Notes: generated from the letters alone by a model not told the origin. A stretch of DNA of 64,000 nucleotides from Yoonia vestfoldensis DSM 16212 (GCF_000382265.1 NZ_KB907982.1:62001-126000), one strand, 5' to 3'. Shown: positions 35,008-44,899, counted from the stretch's first letter. Numbers and translations: made by a program.

Positions 35008-35381
35008 CAAGGTTCAACCTGACCGTTCAAGCCGCGCATCACGGACACATTGATGTCGACCAACGCCTGGACATCAGCTTTCCCTGCCAGCACCTTTTGG
35101 CTGTGCCGATCCGTGAATTCAGCAAGATAGAAGAGTTTCGCGCGCAAATCAGGCGGCAAGTGGTTATCCTGATCAGCGACACTCGCGGCAAGCGCGGCCC
35201 AGATGCGCCGGTTATCATAAATCGCGGAGGCAAGTGCAGGGAAATTCACGACATCATCCGACAGGGTGCGGCGTAACCGAGCAGTGACTTGGCTGAGCAG
35301 CTGCGATTCGATCGCACGGTCCGTTCGAATAGCCATCTGGGTCGGGGCATAGGCTTGCCGGGCTTGTTCAATAACATTCAC
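35007..35381 (-). CDS. flaF: Flagellar biosynthesis regulator FlaF
   Basis: 124 residues. MNVIEQARQAYAPTQMAIRT is the FlaF opening, followed by AIYDNRRIWAALAASVADQD. FlaF promotes flagellin synthesis and counters FlbT. It follows the flagellin gene by 97 bases that contain a strong hairpin. Confidence 0.92.
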   Translation of the reverse strand: MNVIEQARQAYAPTQMAIRTDRAIESQLLSQVTARLRRTLSDDVVNFPALASAIYDNRRIWAALAASVADQDNHLPPDLRAKLFYLAEFTDRHSQKVLAGKADVQALVDINVSVMRGLNGQVEP

Positions 35382-35443
35382 AGGGGAGGTCCTTTCAGGA
35401 CTTTGCTGAACAATCTGCTGTTTTCATGCAGTAACGGGGTAAC

Positions 35444-35463
35444 GGTGCCGCTGCTGCGGCACC
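35444..35463 (-). terminator. Strong hairpin downstream of flagellin
   Basis: GGTGCCGC-TGCT-GCGGCACC forms a perfect 8-bp stem 15 bases after the flagellin stop codon. No T-run follows in either direction. It may stabilise the abundant flagellin mRNA or limit read-through into flaF-flbT rather than end transcription fully. Confidence 0.55.
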
Positions 35464-35478
35464 GCCCTTTGTGCGGCC

Positions 35479-37017
35479 TTACCTGAACAGCGACAGGATG
35501 GTCTGCGGTGCTTGGTTCGCAATCGACAACGACTGAACACCAAGCTGCTGTTGCACTTGCAAAGCCTGCAACCGCGCAGAGGCCTCTTCCATGTTGGCGT
35601 CGACCAATGCGCCGATGCCCGACCGAAGCGAATCCGTCAGTTGCGAGATGAAGTTGGACTGGGTGTCGATCCGGCCCTGGCTTGAGCCAAACGCCGCGGC
35701 TGCATCGATTGATGTGTTGATCATCGTTTCGATGTTCGAGAGTGCCGCTGAAACCTTGCTTTCCTCCGTCACGTCCAGCTTGTTGAGCCCGACCAGGCCG
35801 CCGGTTGCGGTGCCACCGGCCGCCCCTGCGTCTGAGAGGGTCAGCGCAGTACCGTCATTGTCGATTTGCAGCGACCAAGCGCCGGTCGTTGCATCCTGAC
35901 GGACGTTCGTGCTGATGTCGGCCAGGCCAGCGCCATCAATGATCGACTTCAGGCCGCGCGCGACGTCTTCGAACGTCTCACCTTTTCCGGCGATATAGTC
36001 GAAGTTCATGCTGCCGATGCTTGCGCGATACCCGTCGCCCTCTGCCACGCCGGCGGTCGCCGAAAACGTAAGTTCCGATGCGCGCGCTGTAATGGTTTGG
36101 GTGTTGGTGGTCGCGGCTGCAGCCGTGACACCATTCGCCTGCAACGCAAATGTTGCTGCTCCGCTTCCGCTGGTGTTCACGGTGACGTCGTCGAATTTGG
36201 ATACCGAATCGATCGTGATGACGGCACCTGTGACACCGGCGCTGACCCCTTCGATGCCAGCAGCGTTGATTGCTGCCGTCAGACCGGCCGCCAGATCGTT
36301 GACGGCGGTTGTTGTCGTCACGAACGTTGCCGTCTTGCCAGCGACCTGGAAGGTGTATGTCTCTCCCGCGACGATCGTGCCGGCGACCGTTGCCGCCAAT
36401 TGGTTCGCGCCGTTGGAGAATGCATCGCCTGTTCCGCCGGGCGCAATGTTACCCCCCAGCGTGGTGGTTACGTTGCCTCCAAGATCGGCACCTGTACCGT
36501 AAACACCGGCATCAAAGCTCAGGTCCTGCCGCGCCACCGTGATGTTGCTTGCCGTCACAGTTCCGTCGCTTGCGCGGTCGAGCGAGGAAAGCACGTCGAC
36601 ATCGTCAGAGCCTTTGAGCAAGTTCAGGCCGTTGAATTGCGCTGCACCAACCACAGATTTGATTTGGTCGGTCAAAGCCGTGATATCGGCCTGCAACTTG
36701 CTCCGATCCACGTTCTTGCCCTGTGCGGCGACGATTTTCTCTTTCATCGAGGTCAGTAGGTCGGTCACCGTTTCCGCGCCGTTTCGCGCCACAGCCACCG
36801 AAGACTGCCCGAGCGAAAGGCTCTCAGAGATGGCTTTAAAGCCACGAACGTCGGATTCCATGACCTTCGAGATTGCCCAGACGGCGGAATTGTCTCTTGC
36901 TGATCCCACCTCTTTGCCGGTGGAGATCATCGACTGTGTCTTGGTCAGGTCGTTGTTGATGGATTTGAGGGTTTGCAGCGCGACCATCGCGCCGTTGTTC
37001 GTCAGAATACTGGACAT
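35479..37017 (-). CDS. Flagellin
   Basis: 512 residues from the ATG preceded by AAAGGA; the frame is open to 37092 without features. The N-terminus MSSILTNNGAMVALQTLKSI, then the SARDNSAVWAISKVM segment, is the conserved D0/D1 helix of alphaproteobacterial flagellins. The C-terminus includes LQVQQQLGVQSLSIANQAPQ. The central region (about 170-430) is Ala/Thr/Gly-rich and beta-like, longer than in the short flagellins of many relatives. It is followed by flaF and flbT, its post-transcriptional regulators, and a CtrA-like box lies upstream. Confidence 0.95.
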   Translation of the reverse strand: MSSILTNNGAMVALQTLKSINNDLTKTQSMISTGKEVGSARDNSAVWAISKVMESDVRGFKAISESLSLGQSSVAVARNGAETVTDLLTSMKEKIVAAQGKNVDRSKLQADITALTDQIKSVVGAAQFNGLNLLKGSDDVDVLSSLDRASDGTVTASNITVARQDLSFDAGVYGTGADLGGNVTTTLGGNIAPGGTGDAFSNGANQLAATVAGTIVAGETYTFQVAGKTATFVTTTTAVNDLAAGLTAAINAAGIEGVSAGVTGAVITIDSVSKFDDVTVNTSGSGAATFALQANGVTAAAATTNTQTITARASELTFSATAGVAEGDGYRASIGSMNFDYIAGKGETFEDVARGLKSIIDGAGLADISTNVRQDATTGAWSLQIDNDGTALTLSDAGAAGGTATGGLVGLNKLDVTEESKVSAALSNIETMINTSIDAAAAFGSSQGRIDTQSNFISQLTDSLRSGIGALVDANMEEASARLQALQVQQQLGVQSLSIANQAPQTILSLFR

Positions 37018-37167
37018 GAATGTCGGTCCTTTAGGGGGCGCTTTGCGCCTGATTGGTTCAGAAATCTGCAGATTTGCAGGTTGACGCGCCATTCTGACGT
37101 TGCTTCGGTCACCGCGGTGTCCGTCACCTGCCGTTCGGGCAGTGCCTTGGACTTAAGCGCCGTAGCC

Positions 37168-37182
37168 TGAACAACGGATTAA
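37168..37182. promoter_or_regulatory. CtrA-like box upstream of flagellin
   Basis: TGAACAACGGATTAA, with C next, matches TTAA-N7-TTAAC with one mismatch. It lies 151 bases upstream of the flagellin start, in the space between flagellin and the flgN-like gene. Confidence 0.45.
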
Positions 37183-37217
37183 CGCCAAAGGTGGAAATTC
37201 AGCCCATTTGAATGAAA

Positions 37218-37559
37218 TTATGCCTTTTTCACCAATTCGGGGCGCGAAACCGGGGCAACGGCAAACTGCCCCGACTGATCGTAGACTTGCAGCCCGTCCC
37301 GCACCGCCTGCAATGCAGCAAGCCGTACCCGGGCTGCGCTGATGCCCTTGATTGCGGCAGCCAGAAGGGACTGGTTCCTGGCAAGCAACCGCCCGATCGT
37401 TTGCAGGTCGCCAGTCGCCGTTGGTATGTGTTGCAGATGGGTCAACAAATCTTGCTTGCGCCCAGCAAGGTCATCAAGCACCGCGTACTCCCCCGCGATG
37501 ATGGCTGCGGTTTCGGTTTCAAGCAATGCCACCAGATCGGCCAATGAGTCGTCACGCAT
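37218..37559 (-). CDS. FlgN-like export chaperone
   Basis: 113 residues, soluble and helical. LADLVALLETETAAIIAGEY and LDDLAGRKQDLLTHLQHI fit the FlgN pattern of an N-terminal helix followed by an L-x-x-L-x-x-x-K segment. FlgN carries FlgK and FlgL to the export gate. The motif is loose, so the call rests partly on position: it overlaps the rod-binding FlgJ-like gene by 8 bases. Confidence 0.65.
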   Translation of the reverse strand: MRDDSLADLVALLETETAAIIAGEYAVLDDLAGRKQDLLTHLQHIPTATGDLQTIGRLLARNQSLLAAAIKGISAARVRLAALQAVRDGLQVYDQSGQFAVAPVSRPELVKKA

Positions 37560-37845
37560 CGGCGGACAGCTTCATCGCGTTGAACAGGGATTCGGCCAGA
37601 CCGATGCCCCCTGATTTCGCAAGTTCAAGTGATTGGGCGTCGCGGAGAAAGGACGAAAACTGGTCTTCACCGATTCCCCCACCGAACGCGGAACGGCTGG
37701 CACCAAGACTGGCAGATTTCAGCATTTCTGCCAGAAACGTCGCTTCCAGCTTTTGGGCGGCTTCGCGTAGTTTGTTGTCAGCACTCAGCGATTCTGGCAG
37801 CGACACCGGCCAGCGGGGGGGCGGCAGTACAGGAATGGCGGTCAT
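37552..37845 (-). CDS. FlgJ-like rod-binding protein (N-domain only)
   Basis: 97 residues. KLREAAQKLEATFLAEMLKS and GIGEDQFSSFLRDAQSLELA match the rod-binding domain of FlgJ (DUF/rod-binding family). The muramidase domain of enteric FlgJ is absent, as is usual in alphaproteobacteria, where a separate lysozyme such as SltF opens the wall. It is the first gene of the minus-strand flagellin block. Confidence 0.85.
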   Translation of the reverse strand: MTAIPVLPPPRWPVSLPESLSADNKLREAAQKLEATFLAEMLKSASLGASRSAFGGGIGEDQFSSFLRDAQSLELAKSGGIGLAESLFNAMKLSADA

Positions 37846-37950
37846 GTTCGGCTCCGTCTGGAATTTTTTTCAGACTGCGGCAAAGCTGTAAACATTCAGT
37901 AAGTTTCTTGTGCCAAAAACAGCGCGTGACCACATCGGACAGGAAACCGA

Positions 37951-39225
37951 ATGTTAGTGCCTCTGTTGGTGCCTTCTGCGCCTGCCCCGCAAATTCCGCC
38001 GCCCGGGGCCGTTGCCGCCGACGGTCAAGACGGTTTTCAACTTGCCTATGACGCGTTGGTTGACGCGCTTGTGCCCGAACAGCCCCTTGGTGCCGATGCG
38101 GCGTTGCCCGTGCCCGATCCAACCGATTTTCCGGCGCTTGATCCGACCCAGCGCCTCCCGTTCGACGATAGTGATGGCGCCGCTGAAATGCCGGCGCCTG
38201 AACGCGTGACCGTCGCCAATGTGACGCCTGTTCCGGCAGACATCCTTCCGAAAGCAGCGCTGCCGGACCGGTCGGCCGACGACCCGCGGATGCCGATGAA
38301 AATGACGCAGCATCTTTTGGTCCAGATGATGTTCGACCGGCCGGTTGCCGCGGCGACGCAGCAGGTCGACGGCAGGACATTGCCTGTGTCGCCTTCCGGG
38401 TCATTGGCCGGGTTGCAGCAGGGCTTGCTGACGGACAAAACCGCGCGGGGCGGGGTGCATGATGAGGCTGCTGGCAATGCCCCGCAACCCGGCGCCACGG
38501 CCAAAGCCGCCACCCCACCGGTTCCTGCGATCCCGTCCGTCGCGGTGCCAGCTGCTCTCGCTGCGCCATCAATCGCGTTACCGACGCCCGCAGTTCCCCC
38601 AGAACCGGACATACCGCGATCGGCACCACCTGTCGCCGTGCACGACCAACCGACACAGCCGCTGCCCGTCGTCGCCGGCATGCAGCGCCCCGAACCGGCG
38701 GTCGCAGCGGTGAAACCGCCGGCGCCCAAGGTCGGCCTTGCGATGGGTGCGGACCCGTCGGACACGCCATTCGGTCTTTCCACCGACACGGCGTCGGTCG
38801 TCGGGGCGGCAAAGACCGGGGACTTGCATGGTGCGCCGACTGTTGCGCGCCATGTTGCCCAGCAGATCGCCGTCACCGTGACGCAGACTGCGGGGCAACC
38901 CACGGAAATCGCCCTGAACCCGGAAGAACTGGGTCGTGTCCGGATGAGCATGTCGACGAGCGATGGCACCCTGATGTTGCATATCACTGCGGATCGGCCT
39001 GAAACGACAGACTTGTTGCGCCGCCACATTGATACCTTGGCGCAAGAATTTCGCAGCTTGGGGTATAACGACATCACGTTTGATTTCGGCGACGGCCGGA
39101 AGCCGGGCCAGGATGGCCGTGATGCAGACCCGCTGACCGAACACCCCGACAATATGTCTGGCACCGTTGAACCGGAACCCACCGCAACACGGCGGGTGAC
39201 CGTCGGCCTTGATCTGCGCTTGTAA
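37951..39225 (+). CDS. fliK: Flagellar hook-length control protein FliK
   Basis: 424 residues. The first 290 are Pro/Ala-rich and low complexity, as expected of the molecular ruler. The C-terminal domain is FliK-type: VARHVAQQIAVTVTQTAGQP, TEIALNPEELGRVRMSMSTS and LRRHIDTLAQEFRSLGYNDI. It acts with FlhB on the switch in export specificity. It is divergent from the FlgJ-like gene, with 105 bases between, and precedes flgD. Confidence 0.88.
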   Translation: MLVPLLVPSAPAPQIPPPGAVAADGQDGFQLAYDALVDALVPEQPLGADAALPVPDPTDFPALDPTQRLPFDDSDGAAEMPAPERVTVANVTPVPADILPKAALPDRSADDPRMPMKMTQHLLVQMMFDRPVAAATQQVDGRTLPVSPSGSLAGLQQGLLTDKTARGGVHDEAAGNAPQPGATAKAATPPVPAIPSVAVPAALAAPSIALPTPAVPPEPDIPRSAPPVAVHDQPTQPLPVVAGMQRPEPAVAAVKPPAPKVGLAMGADPSDTPFGLSTDTASVVGAAKTGDLHGAPTVARHVAQQIAVTVTQTAGQPTEIALNPEELGRVRMSMSTSDGTLMLHITADRPETTDLLRRHIDTLAQEFRSLGYNDITFDFGDGRKPGQDGRDADPLTEHPDNMSGTVEPEPTATRRVTVGLDLRL

Positions 39226-39234
39226 GGAGAGATG

Positions 39235-39891
39235 ATGGAAATCGCCCAGACCGCCCGCCCTGTGACAATCGATCCGGTCCAACCGGCAGCAAAGACGAAG
39301 ATCAGTTCCGATTTCGAGACATTCCTCAGGATGCTTACAGCACAGATGAAAAATCAGGATCCGCTCAATCCTGTTGAATCCAGCGATTTCGCAACCCAGT
39401 TGGCGACCTTTTCCGGTGTCGAACAGGCCGTGCTGACAAATGACCTGCTCAAAGCCTTGTCGGCGCAGATGGGTGTCGCGGGGCTTGCCGATCTTGCAGG
39501 GTGGGTAGGCAAGGAGGTGCGCGCTGCCTCACCAGCCTATTTTGACGGGACCCCCGTCACACTTTACCCGAACCCCATGATCCTTGCCGATGCCGGCGAA
39601 ATCGTGGTGCGCGACGCCAGCGGGATGGAGGTACAGCGCTTTGCGTCCCCGCCCACCACGGACCCGGTGCAATGGAACGGTCTTGGGGCGGGCGGCTTTC
39701 CACTTCCGCCGGGCGTGTATGATTTCGTCTATGTCAGCAAGATCGATGGCCAACCAATGGGTGAGGCTGCTGTGGACGTCTATAGCCGAGTGACAGAGGT
39801 TCGGTCTGAAGGTGGACAGACAAACCTGATCGTCAAAGGGGGTATTGCGATACCGGCGGGTGACGTCACAGCGCTGCGCGCATTGTCCTGA
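39235..39891 (+). CDS. flgD: Flagellar hook assembly protein FlgD
   Basis: 218 residues from the second of two tandem ATGs, which gives better spacing to AAGGAG. SSDFETFLRMLTAQMKNQDP followed by LNPVESSDFATQLATFSGVE is the FlgD signature. The rest is the tudor/fibronectin-like capping region ending VTALRALS. FlgD is the hook cap. This is the last flagellar gene in the cluster. Confidence 0.93.
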   Translation: MEIAQTARPVTIDPVQPAAKTKISSDFETFLRMLTAQMKNQDPLNPVESSDFATQLATFSGVEQAVLTNDLLKALSAQMGVAGLADLAGWVGKEVRAASPAYFDGTPVTLYPNPMILADAGEIVVRDASGMEVQRFASPPTTDPVQWNGLGAGGFPLPPGVYDFVYVSKIDGQPMGEAAVDVYSRVTEVRSEGGQTNLIVKGGIAIPAGDVTALRALS

Positions 39892-40396
39892 CCCTTTTGG
39901 CGAAGGCCCTTGGCCATCCCGGCGCTCGGCACATCGACGCAGGATGATGCGCATCGCGCTTGCGGCAAGAAACGCAAGAAGAACACTTGCATCGCGGGCG
40001 TCGCGCTTCACGGCAGTGCCGATCAGATACCCTGTCGGACAATTCCGGCCAATCGGGTCATCCCTGCAATCGTCGTCGGGGGCAGCGATGATGCACTGAT
40101 TTTGGCAGGCGTCACGTCGCTCACGGTGCATGATGTCGTCGGGATCGTGACCTGTCCCTGCACATTTCCAGAGATGCCGAGGATGTCACGCGCAACGCCC
40201 GCGGTCTTAAGCACTGTCCATGCGCAGCGCGGGCGACGAAAAGACCGACCGATCACGAGCCGGGGCTGTGGCGGCTGTCTGTCCCCGCCGGTGCGCAAGG
40301 CAACGCCGTGCTTTCTTTTGCAGGGCCGCGCGCAATCGCGCATCGTGAGGCATCGGCCAGGGCAGCGACAGGCTGCGGCTTTGCGCTGTATTGGGA
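39892..40396. other. 505 bases without a supported gene
   Basis: Several overlapping frames are open on both strands (for example 39910-40623 plus and 40023-40457 minus), but none shows a start with a ribosome-binding site or family resemblance. Fragments such as LWRLSVPAGAQGNAVLSFAG in one frame look mildly protein-like. This may be the remains of a gene lost between the flagellar cluster and ubiB. Confidence 0.4.
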
Positions 40397-41926
40397 TCAG
40401 ATTATCTGGCCGAGCCACATCGCGCCGCCCACCAGAACCCCGCCAAGCGCCATCCACGACAGCCGCGCAATGCCGCGTTGCGGTTTCGGTTCCGGCGGGG
40501 GGTTATTCAGGCGGATCAGGGCCTGTTCCGCCAAACGCGGCAATTGCGGACCAAAGCGTGACAGGATCATCGCCGTGCGCCCCAGATCGCGCAGCAGCGC
40601 CTTTGGTCCGATGCTCTGCTTGATGTAATCCTCGACCACGGGTTTGGCGACTTCCCAGATGTTCATCCGCGGATCAAGCGAGCGCGCGACACCTTCGACC
40701 ACCACCATCGTGCGTTGCAGATGGATCAGTTCGGTGCGGGTCTCCATGCCAAAGCGTTCGGTCACTTCGAACAGATAGGACAAAAGCCGCGCCATCGAAA
40801 TGCGGCTGGCATCCATGCCGAAGATCGGCTCACCCACCGCCCGCAGGGCACGGGCGAATTCATCGACGTCGCGGTTCGGCGGGACATAGCCTGCCTCGAA
40901 ATGGACCTCTGCGACGCGCTGGTAATCCTTGCGGATGAACCCGAACAGGATTTCGGCATAGACGCGGCGGGTATATTCGTCGATCCGCCCCATGATCCCG
41001 AAATCATAGGCGATGATGTCGCCATTAGCGCTGACCTTCAGGTTACCCTGATGCATGTCGCCATGAAAATAGCCGTCGCGCAGCGCGTGATTCAGGAACA
41101 GCCCCAGCACGCGGTTCGCCAACACCCGCCGGTCATGCCCCGCCGCATCAAGGGCTGCATTGTCACCGATCCCGATCCCTTCGGCCCAGTCCAGCGTCAT
41201 GACCCTGCGTCCCGAGAGATGCCAGCGGACCTGCGGCACGGTGAAACCGGCGTCATCCTTTGTATTGGCGGCGAATTCTGCGGCGGCAGAGCTTTCCAGC
41301 CGCAGGTCAAGCTCGCCCATCACCACACCTTCGAAATGCGCGATCACATCCATTGGCCGCAACCGGCGCGACGATGGCGACAGGACCTCGATCGTGCGGG
41401 CGACAAAGTAGAAGGCGTCGATGTCGCGCCGAAACGCGCGTTCGATGCCGGGGCGCAGGATCTTGACGGCGACGGCCTCGCCGGTGTCAGCCAGATGGGC
41501 CTTGTGGACCTGCGCCAGCGATGCGGCGGCAACAGGGGCGGAGAAGGTGGAAAACAGTTTTTCCACCGGCATCCCCAGCTCTCGCTGGATTTCGGCCTTC
41601 GCCTCGGCCATCGAAAAGGGCGGCATCTTGTCCTGCAGCACGCGCAACTGCACCGCCATGTCATCGCCGACGACATCCGGCCGGGTCGACAGGATTTGCC
41701 CGAATTTGATATAGGCGGGGCCAAGCGCCGTCAGCGCGCGGGGCGCGGGCGGCATGGCCGGATCGCCCTTGTAGCCCAACCATTGGAACGGCCAGACGAG
41801 CGACCGCAGGGTGGCACGCAGGAACGGACCGACGTCGAAAGCGTCAAGGATCACCTTCATCGCGCCGGTGCGTTCCAGCGTGGCGCCGGTCCTGATCAGC
41901 CGGATGATGTTGTGAGGTCCGCGCAC
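40397..41926 (-). CDS. ubiB: Ubiquinone biosynthesis protein UbiB (ABC1-family atypical kinase)
   Basis: 509 residues. The family motif YIKFGQILSTRPD (KxGQ) is present. Kinase-like elements VAVKILRPGIERAFRRDID, DMHQGN and YDFGIMG follow, and a C-terminal membrane helix (LSWMALGGVLVGGAMWLGQI). It supports the aerobic ring hydroxylation steps of ubiquinone synthesis. It starts at a GTG one base after the ubiE stop, so ubiE-ubiB is one transcript. Confidence 0.92.
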   Translation of the reverse strand: MRGPHNIIRLIRTGATLERTGAMKVILDAFDVGPFLRATLRSLVWPFQWLGYKGDPAMPPAPRALTALGPAYIKFGQILSTRPDVVGDDMAVQLRVLQDKMPPFSMAEAKAEIQRELGMPVEKLFSTFSAPVAAASLAQVHKAHLADTGEAVAVKILRPGIERAFRRDIDAFYFVARTIEVLSPSSRRLRPMDVIAHFEGVVMGELDLRLESSAAAEFAANTKDDAGFTVPQVRWHLSGRRVMTLDWAEGIGIGDNAALDAAGHDRRVLANRVLGLFLNHALRDGYFHGDMHQGNLKVSANGDIIAYDFGIMGRIDEYTRRVYAEILFGFIRKDYQRVAEVHFEAGYVPPNRDVDEFARALRAVGEPIFGMDASRISMARLLSYLFEVTERFGMETRTELIHLQRTMVVVEGVARSLDPRMNIWEVAKPVVEDYIKQSIGPKALLRDLGRTAMILSRFGPQLPRLAEQALIRLNNPPPEPKPQRGIARLSWMALGGVLVGGAMWLGQII

Positions 41927-41927
41927 C

Positions 41928-42680
41928 CTAGAGTTTCCACCCCGAATGCAGGGCGGCGACGCCCATCGTCAGGTTGCGGTATTTCGCATTGCCGAAGCCC
42001 GCGTCGCGGACCATGCCAAGGAACGTGTCCTGATCGGGGAATTGTCGGATCGATTCGACGAGATACTGGTAACTGTCGCGATCGCCCGCGATGATCTGGC
42101 CCATCCGGGGGATCACGTTGAAGGAATAGGCGTCATAGGCCGCCTGCATCATCGGGTTGGGGATCTGGCTGAATTCCAGCACCATCAGCCGCCCGCCGGG
42201 TTTCAGCACGCGGTACGCTTCTTTCAGGGCATCCTGCGGCCGCGTCACGTTTCTGATCCCGAAGGAGATCGTATAGACGTCGAAGGTGTTGGCCTCGAAC
42301 GGCAGCGCCATCGCGTCGCCCACCACCCAGTCAAGGCTGTCGGACATTTGCGCCGCCTCGGCGCGTTTGCGCCCTTCGATCAGCATGGGTTCGGTCAGGT
42401 CAAGCACGGTCGCATGCCCGCGCCCTGCCCGTTTGAGGAACCGGAACGACACATCGCCGGTCCCGCCTGCGACGTCCAGCAAACGCTGGCCTGGCCGCGG
42501 GGCCAGCCAATCCATCATCGCGTCTTTCCAGAGACGGTGGATCCCGCCGGACATCACGTCGTTCATGATGTCGTATTTGCTGGCGACAGAGGAAAACACG
42601 CCCTGCACGCGGCCTGCCTTTTCATCTTCGCGGACGGTGTCGAAACCGAAATGGGTCGTCTTGTCTGTCTCGTCGGTCAT
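41928..42680 (-). CDS. ubiE: Ubiquinone/menaquinone methyltransferase UbiE
   Basis: 250 residues from the ATG giving [20 protein letters not shown]; the frame stays open to 42992 through mutM, which is noise. SAM-binding motif I is [35 protein letters not shown] and [20 protein letters not shown] are the UbiE signatures. It catalyses the C-methylation of demethoxyubiquinol. It is divergent from mutM, with 85 bases between the two starts. Confidence 0.95.
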   Translation of the reverse strand: MTDETDKTTHFGFDTVREDEKAGRVQGVFSSVASKYDIMNDVMSGGIHRLWKDAMMDWLAPRPGQRLLDVAGGTGDVSFRFLKRAGRGHATVLDLTEPMLIEGRKRAEAAQMSDSLDWVVGDAMALPFEANTFDVYTISFGIRNVTRPQDALKEAYRVLKPGGRLMVLEFSQIPNPMMQAAYDAYSFNVIPRMGQIIAGDRDSYQYLVESIRQFPDQDTFLGMVRDAGFGNAKYRNLTMGVAALHSGWKL

Positions 42681-42765
42681 CGGGGCTTGTGGTCCTTTGC
42701 GCTCGTCCCAACTATAGGGCGCAGAGAGAGGCTTACAACGCCGACCCGCCGATAGAAAGTGCGCC

Positions 42766-43617
42766 ATGCCCGAATTGCCCGAGGTTGAAACCGTCAAGGC
42801 CGGAATAGCCCCCGTCATGGCAGGGCGGGTGATCGCGCGGGCCGAGGTTAACCGCCCTGATCTGCGCTGGCCGTTTCCTGAAAACATGGCGGATCGTCTG
42901 ACCGGGCGGCGTGTGCTTGGCCTGCGGCGGCGGTCGAAATACATCCTTGTCGATCTGGACAGCGCAGAGACGTTGCTGATCCATCTGGGCATGTCGGGGC
43001 GGATGCTGGTGTCGGGGGCGGCGCAGGGTGCGTTCTATCACCCGCATCCGGCACCCGCGAAACACGACCATGTTGTGTTGCATATGGACGGCGGCGCGCG
43101 GATCACCTTCAACGACGCCCGCCGTTTCGGCGCGATGGACCTGATGCCGACGGCGGCACAGGACGATCACTGGCTGATCCGCGATCTGGGGCCGGAACCC
43201 TTGGGCAATGCGTTCGACGAAACCTATCTGATCGCACGGCTGAAGGGGCGCAATACGCCGGTCAAATCGGCCCTGCTCGACCAGCGGATCGTGGCGGGGC
43301 TGGGCAATATCTATGTCTGCGAGGTGCTGTTCCGCGCGGGCATTAACCCAAGGCGCAAGGCGGGCCAAATCGCGGCGCGCCGTGTGGCGACGCTGGTGCC
43401 CTTGATCCGCGACGTGTTGAACGAGGCGATCGCGGCGGGCGGGTCCAGCTTGCGGGATTACCGCCAAAGCGACGGTGAACTGGGCTATTTCCAGCACGGG
43501 TTTCAGGTCTATGACCGCGAAGGCGCCCCTTGCCTCACGCCTGATTGTGGCAGGCCGATCAGCCGAGTCGTGCAATCGGGTCGGTCGTCTTTCTTTTGTG
43601 CGCAATGCCAAAGATAA
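42766..43617 (+). CDS. mutM: Formamidopyrimidine-DNA glycosylase (Fpg/MutM)
   Basis: 283 residues. The N-terminus [11 protein letters not shown] supplies catalytic Pro2 and Glu3. Lys58 ([10 protein letters not shown]) is the conserved catalytic lysine. The C-terminal zinc finger has cysteines in [11 protein letters not shown] and FFCAQCQ. It excises 8-oxoguanine and ring-opened purines in base-excision repair. It lies 62 bases upstream of the enoyl-CoA hydratase on the same strand. Confidence 0.96.
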   Translation: MPELPEVETVKAGIAPVMAGRVIARAEVNRPDLRWPFPENMADRLTGRRVLGLRRRSKYILVDLDSAETLLIHLGMSGRMLVSGAAQGAFYHPHPAPAKHDHVVLHMDGGARITFNDARRFGAMDLMPTAAQDDHWLIRDLGPEPLGNAFDETYLIARLKGRNTPVKSALLDQRIVAGLGNIYVCEVLFRAGINPRRKAGQIAARRVATLVPLIRDVLNEAIAAGGSSLRDYRQSDGELGYFQHGFQVYDREGAPCLTPDCGRPISRVVQSGRSSFFCAQCQR

Positions 43618-43679
43618 CTTGAACGATGCGCAGCCTTTGTTAAGCACAGAGGTCTGACCATCAGCAAAAGGACGGCAGC

Positions 43680-44456
43680 ATGGCCTATGAGACTATCATC
43701 GTGGATATGCGCGACGACGTGGCGACCATCACGCTGAACCGGCCCGATGCCCTGAATGCGCTGAACGGCGATCTGCTGCGCGAATTGTGCACCGCGCTGG
43801 AAGAGGCTGACGCCAGCGACAAGGTGCGCTGCATCATCATCACCGGATCCGAAAAGGCCTTTGCGGCCGGTGCGGATATTTCCGAGATGGCGGATAAATC
43901 ATTCGTCGACCTCTACACCACGCGGTTCTTCGAGAATGAAACCGACCGCTTCAACCGCACGCGCAAGCCGATCATCGCTGCTGTTGCGGGCTATGCGCTG
44001 GGCGGTGGGTGTGAACTGGCGATGATGTGCGATTTCATCATCGCTGCCGATACCGCAAAATTCGGCCAGCCCGAGATCAACCTTGGCGTCATCGCGGGCC
44101 TTGGTGGCACGCAGCGCCTGACCCGTTTCGTGGGCAAGGCCAAGTCGATGGACATGCATCTGACCGGCCGTTTCATGGATGCCGCCGAGGCTGAACGCAG
44201 CGGGCTGGTCAGCCGCGTTGTCCCTGCCAAGGATCTGCTGACCGAAGCGCGCAAGTCGGCTGCCAAGATCGCCGCAAAGTCCCTGATCGCGGCGATGGCC
44301 GCCAAGGATGCCGTCAACCGCGCCTATGAGACGACGCTGGCCGAAGGGCTGCAATACGAACGCCGCCTGTTCCAGTCGCTGTTCGCGACCGACGACCAGA
44401 CCGAAGGCATGACCGCCTTTCTGGAAAAGCGCGAGGCGCAGTTCCGCGACCGCTAA
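43680..44456 (+). CDS. Enoyl-CoA hydratase (crotonase family)
   Basis: 258 residues. The oxyanion-hole segments [11 protein letters not shown] and [13 protein letters not shown], and the catalytic glutamates around [20 protein letters not shown], identify a classical short-chain enoyl-CoA hydratase as in beta-oxidation or butanoyl-CoA metabolism. Length is normal. It follows mutM in the usual rhodobacterial order and precedes rpsT. The exact chain-length preference cannot be told from the sequence. Confidence 0.93.
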   Translation: MAYETIIVDMRDDVATITLNRPDALNALNGDLLRELCTALEEADASDKVRCIIITGSEKAFAAGADISEMADKSFVDLYTTRFFENETDRFNRTRKPIIAAVAGYALGGGCELAMMCDFIIAADTAKFGQPEINLGVIAGLGGTQRLTRFVGKAKSMDMHLTGRFMDAAEAERSGLVSRVVPAKDLLTEARKSAAKIAAKSLIAAMAAKDAVNRAYETTLAEGLQYERRLFQSLFATDDQTEGMTAFLEKREAQFRDR

Positions 44457-44603
44457 GATTTCGGGTTTCCTTCGGGGCAAAACTGCACTAAGGCGAAGCG
44501 CACATGCGCGAGAGGCCCGCCTAGGCCAGAATCACCGGTACTGAACCCGGTCGGGGCTTTTTGCGCTTAACAGAACATTTTGACCCGACGAAGGGAAAGA
44601 CCC

Positions 44604-44867
44604 ATGGCAAACTCACCACAGTCCAAAAAACGGGCCCGTCAGAACGACGCCCGTTTCCAGGTTAACAAGATGCGCCGTTCGCGTATCCGCACATTCCTGC
44701 GCAAAGTCGAAGAGGCGATCACCTCTGGCGATCAGGCCGCAGCGATCGCAGCTCTGCGCGCGGCGCAGCCAGAACTGATGCGCGGCGTGACCAAAGGCGT
44801 CGTTCACAAGAACACTGCCGCGCGGAAAATGTCGCGCCTGTCCGCACGGGTCAAGGCAATCGGCTGA
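44604..44867 (+). CDS. rpsT: 30S ribosomal protein S20
   Basis: 87 residues from the ATG giving [20 protein letters not shown]; an ATG 24 bases upstream is out of keeping with the family. Lys/Arg-rich helices and [20 protein letters not shown] are the S20 signature. GAAGGGAAAG lies before the start. An intrinsic terminator follows at 44900. Confidence 0.97.
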   Translation: MANSPQSKKRARQNDARFQVNKMRRSRIRTFLRKVEEAITSGDQAAAIAALRAAQPELMRGVTKGVVHKNTAARKMSRLSARVKAIG

Positions 44868-44899
44868 TCCACGGGCCACATCCGACCAGAATCGACGAA

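Noticed and set aside
38046..39182. 378-codon minus-strand frame opposite fliK
   Set aside because: Its low-complexity Ser/Gly/Ala composition is the antisense of the Pro/Ala-rich FliK ruler region.
40715..42094. 459-codon plus-strand frame opposite ubiB and ubiE
   Set aside because: Antisense shadow; ubiB and ubiE are unambiguous on the minus strand.
44540..44570. Possible terminator before rpsT (CCCGGTCGGGG followed by TTTTT)
   Set aside because: The stem is only three to four base pairs; it is too weak to annotate as a terminator of the enoyl-CoA hydratase gene.
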